Assembly (NCBI RefSeq): GCF_036323735.1
Contig: NW_026947400.1
Coordinates: 821,467-885,466 of the forward strand
Length of the DNA stretch: 64,000 nucleotides
Direction: 5' to 3'
Origin: Rattus norvegicus
Lineage: Eukaryota; Chordata; Mammalia; Rodentia; Muridae
Part shown: piece after piece, positions 11,912 to 24,650 of the stretch
Layout of the letters: each line of letters opens with the position of its first letter
Position numbering within the stretch: position 1 is the stretch's first letter
Program-made: the position numbers and the translations under genes
Notes under the pieces: model-generated
Seen by the model: only the letters and a program-made list of their open reading frames with translations
The model's database searches: none
What the model was told of the DNA's origin: nothing

Positions 11912-12557
11912 CTGTAGATAAACACAAGGGAACATGCATATTAATGGCCCAGTCAGAGGAGAGACCATTCTGAGTCCCCCAACAAAGCATGAGGAAAGGG
12001 GAAATCTACAGACACTTTGAAGCACTGAGAGAGTAAGAAAGCTCTTTTCAAGTTGGACCTATTAGCTACTCTCCTGCCTCCAACGATGATTGCTAGACAT
12101 ATGCAGGTAAGTTCTGTAGTCCATAGTTCTTAGGACCACCAAGCCCTAATCATGTATGTTCAAGAAAAATGACTCTGAAATCTTGATACATTTCCAGGGG
12201 AGTATCCCTCTCTCTCTCTCCTTGTCACAACATGTCAATGACTTGTACAATAATCGTCTGTAGATGAAGTCCTATACTCTACCCTGAGAGTCGAAGATTT
12301 ATCTGTGTGGCTCCTATTGGATATCTTTCTCATTCAGAGTGAAATTAAGGAACTCATAGCAAACTAACTGCATGCTTGTCAATTTCTGGCTGTCTGCCAA
12401 ATATTCATCAGATATTCTTGACGCTTGGTCCCTTCTTTAAAAGTCCAGATGTTTCAGACCATAAGTCCTGCTCCTAGAAGGTCTGACCCAAGCACAGCTT
12501 CTCCAGGAAGTTCCCCAGTACTGGCTCAGGGCTTACTCTCTCTGCTTTACACCAGAT

Positions 12558-12641
12558 TATTTATTTTGCATATTTATAACAAGAAAGAAGTCCTAATATC
12601 ATTTTTTTCTCTCTCTCATCTCTCCATGCACTCTGTTTTCC
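12558..12641 (-). pseudogene. Exon-like relic homologous to the array units
   Basis: Minus-strand frame of 27 codons behind an acceptor-like 'ttatttacag', ending in TAA. The segment EKKMILGLLSCYKYAK aligns with the frame kept in the repeat units (for example GEKEAGLLSLYKKRKK in the 17.65 kb unit). It lies about 700 bp upstream, in minus-strand sense, of the coiled-coil exon relic, as expected for two consecutive exons of one ancestral gene. A 'gtgacatcac' motif that recurs in the units also occurs nearby at about 12737-12750. Confidence 0.35.
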
Positions 12642-13144
12642 CTGTAAATAACTCGATAATCCTAGAAAACATGTCTGTGTCTAAAACAATAAGCATTAAC
12701 AAAATACCACAAGGGCAGCTTCTGTTTCCATAACACTAGTGACATCACAAAGAATACCATGGAATTCCAGGCGTGCAATAGTGTACCAGAGGAGTGTCCC
12801 CTTCAACAGTACGTAACTATCCATTAACCAGATATTCTCCAAATCAACAAGCCAAGTTGGCCTTTCCAGTACCTTTGCTGAGACACAAGGGAAGACTTTC
12901 CATCACTCTACCTTCTAAAAATGGAGATATGACTGATTAATTGAATTTTATCCCACCTTCATGTACAGATATTGAAGCCTAAACTTGCAAACAAAGCCCA
13001 GAAATTGTTCATCCCGACCTTACTATGCACACTGAAAATGACAATGAAGAAAGGAAGTTGAGAACTTAGGTCAGTATGATTGTCATTTATGCAACGATTC
13101 TAAACAGTTAATCACTCTAAGCGGACATCTTCTTTAGCTAAATG

Positions 13145-13222
13145 ATCATTTTATCCAATTTCCTCATCCATTGCTCCTCCTAACTAATGCTGGAGAGTTG
13201 GGATTATGCCTTCCTTGTAGAG
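13145..13222 (-). pseudogene. Second, decayed copy of the coiled-coil exon region
   Basis: Minus-strand 'ggaaggcataatcccaac', preceded by an acceptor-like 'tttatctatgtaccag', matches the start of the 11765-11911 relic. The downstream frame is broken by stops. Only nucleotide similarity supports it. Confidence 0.3.
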
Positions 13223-13538
13223 CTGGTACATAGATAAATACAAGTAAGCAAAGACTTTGGAAAGATCCACAGAGAAGTACAGTTTAGTTGAGGGAGTAAA
13301 AAAAATTGGAATAATTATGTAAATTCAGGCAAAATCATTGTTCAGAGCCTCAAAAATAACATGTTTAGTCATGAGGTTCTTTATGATGTGAGCAGCAGTT
13401 CACAGATCAGGCTACAGGGGCATTGCTTAAGATAGGTGCAATTTGAGACCTCAAAAACAGAGGAAGCATGATGAGTCAACCTTGGAATGCAATTAAGAAG
13501 TCATGCTGTACTATGGAGAGGTATCCTGCGGAGGAAAG

Positions 13539-13630
13539 AGACAGACAGAGACAAAGACAGACAGACAGACAGACACAGACACAGACACAGACACACACAC
13601 CCACTCACACACACACACACACACACACCA
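13539..13630. repeat. GACA/CA microsatellite
   Basis: GACA repeats, then GACACA, then CA repeats. The 116- and 63-codon frames crossing it (13468-13818) are low-complexity artefacts. Confidence 0.95.
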
Positions 13631-14914
13631 AAACAAAGCATCAGTCATGGGGACAAGTATGTTGTAGATCAATCATAAGGAGCTTCACCCATAGAATAAA
13701 AGTCAAATTCTTCTGTTGGGTGCCACATGTGACAACGTCTATACTCTTGAAAGGGTGTCACTACTACATTTCTGGAAAGCATCTATTAGAAACCTACAGA
13801 CAGGGAATGGTAAAGTAGGGTAGAGTCTAGGTATTATTAAACTATACATGTTTATTAAAGCCCCATGTAACCTTTGTCATGATGCTGGCAGTCTCAGCAA
13901 AGAGAAGCCTGACATGCATTTCTTGAATATCTAAAAATTTTCTTTTTATACATGTGTATTGGACTCTATGCTTGTTGGGGGTTGTTGAATATTCTGCATC
14001 TTCACAGTTGTTCTTGTCTAGTAGATTTGGATGTCAACTCTATTTCTAATTGTGGTTCTCCAGAGGACTCCAAGTTCAGATTAATCTGGGGTTTATGAGA
14101 TAAGGAAGGGCATAAACTGGAAAGAAATACATTAACATTAGTAAAGACTGTTGTAGGATAGAGGAAAAAAATATGACAGAGAGGCAGAGAGAGAGACACA
14201 TAGAGAGAATGAAAGAATATGCCTTAAGTACATGAAGCCAGAAAAGAATTTGTGAATCTAGAAGACAAGGTATGATAGACTGCCTGTAAATCCCAGTAAC
14301 TAAGAAAGGACCTTGGATCCAGTTTTGATATTGAGGCTTCATACAGCTTGGCCTTTGCCAATGTGAGACACACGATTTCAATGAGCAAATCCATAGACTG
14401 GAAAATGTAGTTATGGTGGTCCAGAAAAAAAAAAACACAGAATTGTCCCCTCTGTCTGCTTCTCATTACTCTGGTCTCCCGTGTCACAGGAGGCTTAATG
14501 GTCTTCCACATACCCTCAGATGCTGCTCACAAGGAAGAGCAAATTTCTTCAACAATACTTCATCTGAGCCTACCCTTTGCTTGTGGATGGTACTCAGGAA
14601 GTGAACTGATAGGTTATACTTTTCCTAGCTGGGTGTTAAAGTTCAGACTTGAGCATCCCACTCTGTGATTTTTCAACAGTTACATGTATCCATTGGGATG
14701 GCAGTGTCACAATGACTGCACCTGTCTTGTCACGCCTTTCACATGCTTCATGTGACTGAGTTGAAAGTCTGTCTTAGCTTATTTACAGATCCACGGGATG
14801 CAGCTTGGCTTCAAAGGCCACAAGTGTGACCACAGAAAACAAGAAAACAATGACACAGTACACAGTTATAATGTAGACATGTCGGGGTATTTCCTCCAAA
14901 TTTTGTTTAAAAGC
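13631..14914. other. No confident feature
   Basis: Minus-strand frames of 95 and 120 codons overlap around 14076-14511 and include a helix-like segment with AKAKLYEASISKLD. No start context, splice pair or family match was found, so I do not call a gene. Confidence 0.3.
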
Positions 14915-15437
14915 AGATTTTTTTCTTTATTATCTTGAGTATTTCTTATTTACATTTCAATTGTTATTCCCTTTCCCGGTTTCCTGGCCAACATTCCCCT
15001 ATCCCTGCTTTTTTACCCCTAAACCCCTTTGTATATGGGTGTCCCCATCCCTATCCTCCCCCCATTACCGCACTCCCCCCAACAATCACGTTCACTGGGG
15101 GTTCAGTGTTAGCAGGAACAAGGGTTTGCCCTTCCACTGGTGCTCATACAAGGTTATTCATTGCTCCCTATGAGGTGGGAGCCCAGGATCAGTCCACGTA
15201 TTGTCTTTAGGTAGTGGCTTAGTACCTGGAAGCTCTGATTCCTTGGCATTGTTGTTCATATAGGGTCTCAAGCCCCTTCAAGCCTTTCCAAGCCTGTCTC
15301 TCATTCCTTCAACGGGATTCTCGTTCTCAGTTTAGTGGTTTGCTGCTGGCATTCGCCTATGTATTTGCTGTATTTCGCCTGTGTCTCTCAGGAGAGATCT
15401 ACATCAAGTTCCTGTCAGTCTGCACTTCTTTGTCAAG
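14915..15437 (-). mobile_element. 5'-truncated L1, 3' UTR only
   Basis: On plus it starts with a T-rich run, 'tatttcttatttacatttcaa' and a C-rich tract, then continues through the reverse of the young L1 3' UTR. For example 'tggcattgttgttc' and 'tgtctctcaggagagatctac' match the reverse of 57040-57200. The right end is near 'cagtctgcacttctttg', the reverse of 'caaagaagtgcagac'. Divergence is moderate. No ORF is expected or present. Confidence 0.85.
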
Positions 15438-15599
15438 CATATTCTTTTACTGAAGATTATGCTACTCTTTCTAGAAGGCCACTTTATGGCAGAACATTTG
15501 GATTATGCCCCATCCACACTTTATAGATTTCTTACATGGACTTCTTTCAGTGACAAGGTTTCTGTAAATTGCATACAAACTAACCATTTAAGGACACAA

Positions 15600-15661
15600 A
15601 CACAAACACATACACACAAAAGATACACAGGTACACAATGACACACACACACACACACACA
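15600..15661. repeat. CA microsatellite
   Basis: Interrupted ACA repeats followed by a pure CA run. Confidence 0.9.
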
Positions 15662-16399
15662 GTGTGCAGGGATAATAGAGATGTGCATGTTTAAAAAGTT
15701 AGGACAGTGGATCTAGAATATAAAATGTGAAGGGTTCCACTAAAATCTAAGACCATAGGATGGAGGATGGGAAAAAATTGTGAGGTGTGCTTTCCCTACA
15801 ACTTGAATACATTAGCAATGAAATATGAGGCATCAGAACTGCATGGTCAAACAAAGACCAGAAATATACACAGTCAAATGAATGCAAATACAGCTCATCT
15901 CTCTGATCTCTAATGGAAGAGTTCAGGTGTTTCCCACACATCTCCTGCATAGTATTTATTTGCAGTCCAATTCTAGAACACCAAAGGATATTCAAGAACA
16001 TATAAAGAGCTGAAGCCAGAATGTCAGCATTCCCAGAGATCAGAAGAGAAGGGAGTTCTGTTTTCCTCTGCTTCCCTTAACTATGCTTCAGAAAACCAAG
16101 GAGACAGCCTCCTCAGGCATATGCACATCTGCAGAGGTTGTAATTTGGCTTTAGAACATCTTAGCCTGTAGTTACACAAGCCAGGATGAAAACTACAAAC
16201 TCCATCAGCATACAGTTGATGTGCCCAGGATCACTCCTAAGTCTCTCTAGACCTACAAGTGTAGATAAACATGCCTTATAGGAATAGAACATGGTTGTTT
16301 AGTTCCCTCAATTACTGTTCAGGACAGGTACAGAAGACAGGAAGGAGCCAGTCCCTCTTCAATTTCTCTAATTGATATTTCTTCAATGTAGTATAAAAC
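15662..16399. other. No recognisable feature
   Basis: No gene or repeat identified. The 84-codon minus-strand frame at 15747-16001 has no known motif. Confidence 0.35.
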
Positions 16400-17645
16400 T
16401 GCCTGCCAAGGAGACTGTCTTTAGGACAAAACAACAGGAAACAGATTGGGAAAAGTTCTACACCAATCCTACATCTGACAGAGGGCTATTACCTAATAAA
16501 CACAAAGAACTAAAGAAATAATGATTCAGAGAGAAAATAATCCTATTAAAATTGTGCTACAGGACTAAGCAAAGATTTCTCAACTGAGGAATATCAAATA
16601 TCTGAGAAGGATCTAAAGAAATGTTCATCATATTTAGTCATTAAGGAAATGTAAATGAAAACAACTCTGAGATTCCACCACATACATGTAAGTATTGCTG
16701 AAATAAAAATTCAGGAGACAGCAGAAGTTGATAAGGATCTCAAGTGAGAGGAATGCTCCTTTTTTTGGTGGCACAAAGAACTGGTTCAACCACTCCTGAA
16801 ATCAGTCTGGAGATTCCTCAAAAAATTGGAAATTGCAGTGCTTGAGGAACCAGATATACATCTTTTGGCATATAACCAAAAGATGCTCCAACATACAAAA
16901 AGACACATCCTCAATTATGTTCATAGCTGCCTTATTTATAATACCCAGAAGCTAGAAGAAACCCTAATGGCACTCATCAGAGGAATTGTTATGGAAAATG
17001 TGGTACATTTACACAATGGTGTACTACTCGGCTATCAAAACCAATTATCTCAAGAAAGTCATAGACAAATGGAATGATCTAGAAAATATCATACTGATTG
17101 AGGTTACCCAGTCACAGAATGGTATGAAATCACACATGGTATGAAATCACCGAAAGTGAATATTGGCACAAAAGCTCAAATTACCCAAGATGCGGTCCTC
17201 AGACAACTGGAAGCTCAAGAGAGGACATACAAAATGTGCATGCTCTACTCCTTTTTAAAAGGTGGAACAATAATATATATAAATTTAGAGCAGAGACTGA
17301 GGGAATCCCATTCAGAGCATGCCATACATGTGGAAAAATATATACACATCAGTCACCAAAACTAGAAAAGATTGATAGAGCTAAGAAGTGCATGCTGCCA
17401 GGGACTGTATATAGATCTTCCCTGTGAGACACAGCTAGAGTATATCAAATACAGAAGTGAATTCTAGAGGCAAATATGTGAACTGAAAACGGATAGTAAG
17501 GGGAGTTATAGAAAAAGAGGAGTGGGGCCGGTTAGGGATCATATGGGCAAGTAATAGGGAAAGGAAATAACATTTGAAATGTAAATATAGAAATACCCAA
17601 ATAAAAAGGAATAAAATTTGCTAAAACTAAACAAATTAAAGAAAT
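16400..17645 (+). mobile_element. 5'-truncated L1, ORF2 end and 3' UTR
   Basis: The segment starts inside ORF2 ('caggaaacagattgggaaaag', equal to 56047-56070 in the young copy) and runs through the ORF2 tail, the 3' UTR ('gagacacagctagag') and a tail 'aatgtaaatatagaaatacc' plus A-rich sequence. Many indels break the frame; the 83-codon frame at 16826-17077 is one surviving ORF2-region stretch in a shifted frame. It directly precedes the first array unit. Confidence 0.85.
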
Positions 17646-17649
17646 TAAA

Positions 17650-19425
17650 AAAAATAACAGTGCCAGGTATTCACAGCTATTGACTCAGAAATGTAAAGCT
17701 CATTGTCAGGGAATGAGAGCAGAGTAATACTAGTGGAAAGACAGAGATGATGAAGACTCAAGTAGAAACACTTCTCTCTCCCAGATATCAGTGTCAGACA
17801 CAAACTGCACTATAGGGATCCAAAGCATGGAGGAGTATACTCTGAGTGGAGTACACAATACTTGTCTTTCCCTTCTTTGTTAGGACCTTATTCTTCTTGA
17901 CATAAAGAATAAAGGTTATGAGCTATCAGGAAATCAACTATGCTCTGCCCATCACTTGGTTTTGGAATACAAAAAAAAAAAAAAGGATATAAACACTCTG
18001 ACTCCCAGGAACGATAAGAACAGGGAAGTCCAGATGCTTTTGAGCTCCCAGCTCCTGATTCCCATATGTGTAAGGCTCACATCAAGGCAAACTCTTTAAA
18101 TATCCCACTCAATTCCTACTAAGGACTCTCTGAGCTATCCCAAGTATAACATACTTCTTCCTTTTTTTATACAAAGACAGAAGGCCAGCTTCCTTCTCCC
18201 CTTCACTGTTGTCATTATCCTCTTTGTTCTCCCTCCCATATGGGTGTTTACTCTGAATTACAGGTCAATTAGTAAACCCTAGAGGTACTGCAGGAATATC
18301 TGAGAGGCTGTTGCAGCCACAACAACACTTGTGACATCGCAGAAGAAGTTAGGGGAGTCCAGGTTACAAGATATACTTGAGGGAGAGCCTAATGATGATG
18401 TCACTGTGAACGGCCATGTCCTACCTGCTAAACAGATTTCCTTACATTGATCAGATTTGGCGTGCCCTCTCCAGGTATCTCTCTTGTGACTCTGTGGAAA
18501 CCTTTATGTTGTCCGTCTCTCTAAAGCTGTAGAAATCTCTTTGCTTCATTAGTGGTTACATGCTTTGAATGGAGAAAGTTAGCCAGGGGCTTGGCATGGG
18601 TATAAAAGATTTAGGAAGATGGAGTGGGGGAGATTCTTCTAGATAATAATTTTTCCCAGGATCATTCCTGTGACATACAGAAAAATTTTGTAGGTTTTCT
18701 GTTTCCCAAAGGCCAGTATTCTCCCTACAGACATTTAATTGAATGAATATTGTGCTTCACTTTCTTACTGTACATTCCTTGATAGGGGACTTTATAAATA
18801 TTCCAGAATGTGTACTCAAAAATTCTGTTTTACGATTCCATTTTTTTGCAATGATTTTGGCAACAAAGAGGGCCCAACATTAGAGTGAATATAACAGTGT
18901 AAATATTGTGTACCTACCTCAAATGATAAACTCCCAAATCCTTATTTTATCCAAAAATTAAGAGACATCAGTAAAGGAAAGGACAACATCTACTCTAGAA
19001 TGTGGTTCTGTAGTCCCAAAAGATAATCAGTTCTCTGATATCTACATTCCTTATTTCCAAGGTTCAGACTTGAGGGTTGAGAGTGTTTTGCCATGATTCT
19101 TTATTCAGGCCATACGTAATATTCAGGAGGATGGGCAGGGAGAGGAATGTCTTGAGGTCCAGGGAAAGCTTATCTTCAATAGTTTCATAAGGACAGAATG
19201 GAATCTTTTTGGCATTGTCAATTGTAGATTCTACATTCTTGACCTAGTTGTGTATAATCCATGTTAAAATTCCACCTAACCTCATAGGTGTAGGAGACAC
19301 GAGAACTACATAAGATTGGTGAAGCTAAGAGGTGCATGCTGCCAAGAACTGGAGAAAGATCGTTCCAGAGAGACACAGTTAGAGCATGTTAAATACAGAA
19401 GTGAGTGCTAGTGGGAAACCAGATG
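17650..19425. repeat. Array unit 1 (truncated)
   Basis: First copy of the 2.2-2.35 kb unit: a body beginning 'tgactcagaaat' and passing 'gacacaaactgcactatag', 'aaacctttatg' and 'gaatgtgtactcaaaaattc', then the start of the L1 3' UTR stub. It breaks off inside the stub at about 19425, where an inverted L1 begins. Minus strand 18252 to about 18111 keeps an open frame behind an acceptor-like 'acctgtaattcag', with GEKEAGLLSLYKKRKK. Unlike other units it has no microsatellite between body and stub. Confidence 0.85.
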
Positions 19426-22317
19426 TTCATGATGCTTCCCCACTTTTCTTCTATTAGTTTGAGTGTATCTGGTTTAATGTGGTGGTACTTGATCCAGTTG
19501 GACTAAAGGTTTCTACAAGGCAGTAAGAATGGATCAATTTGCCTTCTTCTACATAATGACCTCCAGTTGAACCAGCACCATATGCTGAAAATGCTATCTT
19601 TTTTTCCATTGGATGGTTTTGTCTCCTTTCTCAAAAATTAAGTGACCATGGGTGTATGGGTTCATTTCTGGTCTTTAGTTCAGTTTCACTGTTTTATTTG
19701 CCTGCCTCTGTCTCAATGCCGCACAGTTTTTATCACTGTTGCTCTGTAATACTGCTTAAGTTCAGGGATAGTGATTCCCAAGGAAGTCCTTTTATTGCTG
19801 AGGAGAGTTTTAGCTATTCTCTGTTTTTCTAATTCCAGATGAATTTATGAATTGTTCTGTCTAACTCTATGAAGAATGGATTGGAAATTTGATGGGGATA
19901 GGAATGAATCCGTAGGTTGCTTTTGGTATTATGGCCATTTTACAGTATTAATCCTGCCAGTCCATGAGCATGGGAGATCTTTCCATCTTCTGAAATCTCC
20001 TTCAGTTTCTTCAGAGACTTGAAGTTCTGCTCATATGCTCATATCTTTTACTTGCTTGGATAAAGTCACCCGAGTTATTTTGTATTATTTAGGGGTATTG
20101 TGAAGGGTGTCGTATGCCTAGTTTCTTTCTCCACTTGTTTAGCTTTTGTTCAGTGTTATATTTATACCCAGCCACTTTGCTGATATTGTTTATCAGGCTT
20201 AGTAATTCTCTGGTGGTACTTTTGAGGTCTCTCAGTATACTTTCATATCGTCTAAAACAGTGCTATTTTGAATTCCTCCTTTCCAATCCAATCTAAGCAG
20301 ACTCCTTTAGTGTATGCTTGCTCTGGCTAAGATGTCTAGAACCATATTGAATAAGTTGTGAGAGAGAGGGCAGCCTGTCTACTCCATGGTTTCAGTGTGA
20401 TTGCTTTAAGTTTCTCTCCACTTAGTTTAATGTTAGCTATGGATTTGCTGTATATGTTTAGGAATGGGCCTTAAATTCCTGTACTTTCCAGGACCTTTAT
20501 CATGAAGGGATGTTGAATTTTATCAAATGCCTTCTCAGCATCTAATGAAACGATCATTGGGTTTTTATCTTTGAGTGTGATTACATAATGGATTACGTTG
20601 ATGGTTTCCATATACAAAATCATCCCTGCATGCCTGGGATAAAACCTACTTGATCATGATGGATGATTATTTTGATGTGTTCTAGGATTCGGTTTGCAAG
20701 ACTTATATAGTATTTTTGCATCGATATTCATAAGGGAAATTGGTCTGAAGTTTTCTTTCTTTGCTGGGTCTTTGTGTGGTTTAGGTATAAGAGTAATTGT
20801 GGCTTCATGAAAGGAATTAGGTAGTGCACTGTCCCATTTATGTGGAATAGTTTGCAAAGTACTAGTATGAAATTTTCTATGAATTTTGGATAGATTTCTT
20901 CACTAAATCCATCTGATCCTGGACTCTTTTTGATTGGGAGGCGTTTATTGATTTCTTCTATTTCTATAGAAGTTACTGGTTGTTTAAATGGCTTTTCTGT
21001 TCCTGGTTTAGCTTTGGTACCTGACATTCAACAAGAAAATTGTCCTTTTCTCCAGATTTTCAAATTTTGTTGAAATTAGGATTTTGTAGGATGATCTGAT
21101 GACTTTTTAATTTGTTCTAATTCTGCTGTTTTGTCTCCCTTTTCATTTCTTATTTTGTTAATTTGGACACACTCTGTGTGCCCTCTGATTAGTCTGGCTA
21201 TGGTTTAATGTAATCAGTTGATTTTCTTAAAGATCCAGCTTTTAGTTCTGTTCATTCTTTGTATGATCCCCATTTTTCTACTTGATTTCACCTCTGAGTT
21301 TGATTATTTCCTGCCTTCTACTACTCCTGCATGTATTTGGTTCTTTTTGTTCTAAAGGATTTAGGTGTACTGTCAAGCTGCTCTTGTATGCTCTCTCCAG
21401 TTTCTTTCTGCAGGCATTCAGAGGTATGAGTTTTCCTTTTAGCACAGCTTTCATTGTGTTCCAAAATTTTGGGTATATTGTACTTTCATTTTCATTAAAT
21501 TCTAAGAAGTCTTTAATTTCTTTCTTCATTTCTTCCTTGACAAAGTTATCATTGAGTAGAGCATTGTTCAACTTTCATGTATATGTGGGTGTGCTCTCCT
21601 CATTGTTATTGAAGAACAGACTTAGCCCATGGTGGTCTCATAGAATGCATTGGATTATTTCTATCGTTCTGTATCATTTGAGGCCTGCTTTTTGACTGAT
21701 TATATGATAAAATTTGGAGAAAATGCCATGAAGTGGTGAGAAGAAGTTATATCCTTTTGTTTTATGATAGAATTTTCTAAAGTATCTGTTAAGACCATTT
21801 GGTTTATAACTTCTGTTAGTCTGACTATGTCTCTGTTTAATTTCTCTTTCCATGATCTGTCTTGTGATGAGAGTAGGGAGTTGAAATCCCCTGCTATTAT
21901 TATTTCCGGTGCCATATGTTCTTTGAGCTTTAGTAAGGTTTCTATGTAGGTGCCCTTGTATTTGGCGCATAGATATTTTAGTTTTCGAGCTCATCTTTGT
22001 GGATTTTTGCTTTGATGAATATGAAGTGTCCTTCCTTAGGGTTTTTGATGACATTTCATTGAAAGTCGATTTTATATGATATTAGAATGGCTACTCCAGC
22101 TTGTTTCTTGCGAAATTTTGCTTGGAAATTATTTTTCCATCCTTTTACTCTGAGGTAGTGTTTCTTTTTGTCTCTGAAGTGTGTTTCCTGTAGTGCAAAA
22201 TGCTGTGTCCGCATTACATATCCAGTGTGTCAATCTGTGTATTTTTAGTGGGGAATTGAGTCCATTGATGTTGAGAGATATTAAGGAATAGCGATGATCA
22301 CTTTCTCTTATTTTCAT
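19426..22317 (-). pseudogene. L1 ORF2 relic, 3' end missing
   Basis: Reading leftwards from 22317, the frame starts with the endonuclease region (SLNINGLNSP) and then breaks into several frames. Surviving pieces include GDFNSLLSSQDRSW (endonuclease Asp-x-Asn motif present), the region before the reverse-transcriptase core (KKSPGSDGFS) and 'FRPISLMNIDAKIL'. Many stops and indels show it is dead. Sequence ends at the point matching about 55915 in the young L1, so the last 300 or so codons, the 3' UTR and the poly-A tail are absent. Loss of the 3' end is not normal for target-primed insertion and implies later rearrangement. Confidence 0.85.
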
Positions 22318-22387
22318 AATTGGAGGATAGTTAATGTTTGTGTGCTTCCCTTCTCTTTATTTTGTTGTGAAAAGATTAATTCTTGCT

Positions 22388-23473
22388 TTATGATTTTACT
22401 TGCCTCCTTTTTGGGGATTTTCCAGTTAGTGTCCTTGGAATTACTGGATATTTAGAAAGATATTGTGTAAATTTGGGTTTGTCATGGAATATCTTGGTTT
22501 CTCCATCTATGTTAATTGAGAATTTTGCTGGATAAAGTAGCCTAGGAAGGCGTTTCTGTTCTCTTAGGGTCTGTATGATATCTGTCCAGGATCTTCCAGC
22601 TTTCATAGTCTAGTGAAAATTCTGGCGTAATTCTGATAGGTTTGCCTTTATATGTTATTTATACATATACTTACTGCTTTTAATATTTTTATTTGTTTTG
22701 TGTATTTACTGTTTTTACTATTATGTGATGGGAGGGTTTCCTTTTCTGGTCCAGTCTATTTGTAGTTCTGTAGGCTTTGTGTATGTTTATGGGCATCTCT
22801 TTCTTCGGATTAGGAAAGTTTTATTCTATAATTTTGTTGAAGATATTACTGTCCCTTGATGTTAGCAGTCTTCACCCTCTTCTATACCTGTTATCCTTAG
22901 GTTTGATCTTCTTGCTGTATCCTTGATTTCCTGTATGTTTTGGGCTAGGAGTTTTTTTTTTTTTTCTTTTTTACATTACCTTTGACAGTTGTGTCAATGT
23001 TTTCTAAGGAATCTTCTGCTCCTTAGATTATGTCTTCCATCTCTTTTATCCTGTTGGTGACGCTCACATCTATGACTCCTGGTTTCTTTTTTAGGTTTTC
23101 CATCTCCATCGTTGTCTTCCTTTGTGCTTACCTTATAGTTTCTTTTCCATTTTTAACTCCTGGATTTTTTGTTCATTTTCTTCTCCTGCTTTTTTTTTTT
23201 CATTAGTTCTTTAAGGTACTTTTGTGTTCCCTCTTTCTGGGATTCTACTTGTTTACTTCTGAATTTTCTGTTGTCCTGTATTTTCTTAAGGGAGTTAATT
23301 ATGACCTCCTTAACATCCTCCATGATCATGATAAAATGTGAACTTAAATCTAGATCTTGCTTTTCTGGTGTGTTTGGATATCCAGTGTTTGCATTGTTGG
23401 GAGATTTGGACTCTGATGAGCCCAAATAGTCTTGATTTCTGTTGTTTGAATTCCTGTTATTGCCTCTAGCCAT
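22388..23473 (-). pseudogene. L1 ORF1 relic
   Basis: The start at 23473 matches the young ORF1 start (MARGNNRN versus MARGKCRN). The N-terminal frame runs about 106 codons before a stop at 23153. The C-terminal domain frame is seen at 22606-22388, with SWTDIIQTLRE, 'RLLYPAKFSINIDGE' and 'HDKPKFTQYL'. The spacing fits a nearly full-length ORF1 with frame-breaking indels in its middle. The product would be the trimeric RNA chaperone of the L1 RNP, but the copy is not functional. Confidence 0.85.
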
Positions 23474-23479
23474 CAGGTT

Positions 23480-24650
23480 GTCTCTGGAGTTAGCGTGTCT
23501 TACTCTTTCTGACAGTGGCTTGACCGTCCTGTAGGCTCATGTGTCAGGACTGCTGTAGACATGTTTTCCTATTTTGTTTTTACCCAGTTATGGGAACAGA
23601 GTATTCTTACCTCATGCATGCAGTTTTTCCTGTCCACTGGCTTTCAGCTGTCCCTGTGGGCTGGAACCAGAAGGAACTTCACATATTTCTCTTATATCCT
23701 TCTGTGGGGGGGGAGGGAGGACAGAAGGCACAAGGTGTTTTCCTATTGAGTCAGGAATCTGGGCAGAGAGTAGTCTCCTCTGGTTTCCCAGGAATGCCCG
23801 CTCCTCTGAAATTCTAGTTCTTCCACCTTCAGGATTTGTGTGCAGGGAGCTGTTTGACCAGTTATGTTAAGATCCAGGCACAGTCTGGAAAATGGTGCTC
23901 CTGCAGTTTTACTCCTCCAATATTCCTGGGTCCAGAGGCACTATGCTGCTTTGTCTTCGGCCAGAGATGTGGGTAATGGAGGGCAGAAGTTGCGGTCTCT
24001 GTGCCTTGTATGCTCAGTATTGCCCAGACTCCTGGGTGATCAGCTCTCTCTCCCATATCGTCTAGGAGCAGGGAGCTCTGGGCCAGGATCAGCAAGGTTC
24101 AGGAGCCAGCTAGAAACTGGAAGTGCCTGGTCCCAAAGGAGTTCTGGTTTTGCATGTCCTGAATCCACTAGTCAGGTCACTTAGTGCAGAATAGTTGTAT
24201 TCACTTCTGGTCTCAGGCCTGAAGTTGCTTCTCGGGCTGCCATTCAGCTCTCAATGAGAGTTGCAACCAGAAATGTCTACTAGGTCACTATGAACAGGAG
24301 GCCCAGATGGAGCTAGGTGTTTTTTTTTTTTTGTTTTTTTGTTTTTTTTTGTCAGGAATGTGAGCAGAGTTCTCAGGAGTTTCTGCCCTTCTGATGGTCT
24401 AAGTGTTCCCCACCCCACAGAAGATTTGTGTGTAGGATATTGTTTGGACCAGTTCCGATCCATATGCCATTTGTACTGCAGGACTCCTACAGCTTGACTG
24501 CTCCTATATTCATGTGTCCAGCGGCACTATGCAGTTTCCTCTTGGGCTAGGGATGTGGGCACAGGTGGGCAGAAGTGGCAGTCTCTCCATCCCTGAAGTC
24601 TAAGTACAGCCCAGTCTTCTGGGTGATCAGCTCTCTGTCCGACAGAGTTT
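23480..24650 (-). promoter_or_regulatory. L1 5' UTR with two tandem monomer-like copies
   Basis: Upstream of the ORF1 relic. Two similar blocks start about 590 bp apart: 'atttgtgtgcagggagctgttt' near 23833 and 'atttgtgtgtaggatattgttt' near 24424. Each is followed by 'ggcactatgc', 'gatgtgggta/ca' and 'ctgggtgatcagctctct'. The single-copy 5' UTR of the young L1 matches the same block in reverse (51117-51360). Tandem promoter monomers are typical of rodent L1. A poly-T/G interruption lies at 24320-24350. Confidence 0.7.

Noticed and set aside
12425..12733. 102-codon plus-strand ORF
   Set aside because: No family motif, and its antisense strand holds the exon-like relic at 12558-12641 with splice-like context and paralogues.
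21282..21695. 137-codon plus-strand ORF with hydrophobic Leu/Ser/Phe runs
   Set aside because: It is the antisense of L1 ORF2; the same pattern appears antisense to the young ORF2 at 53585-54154.
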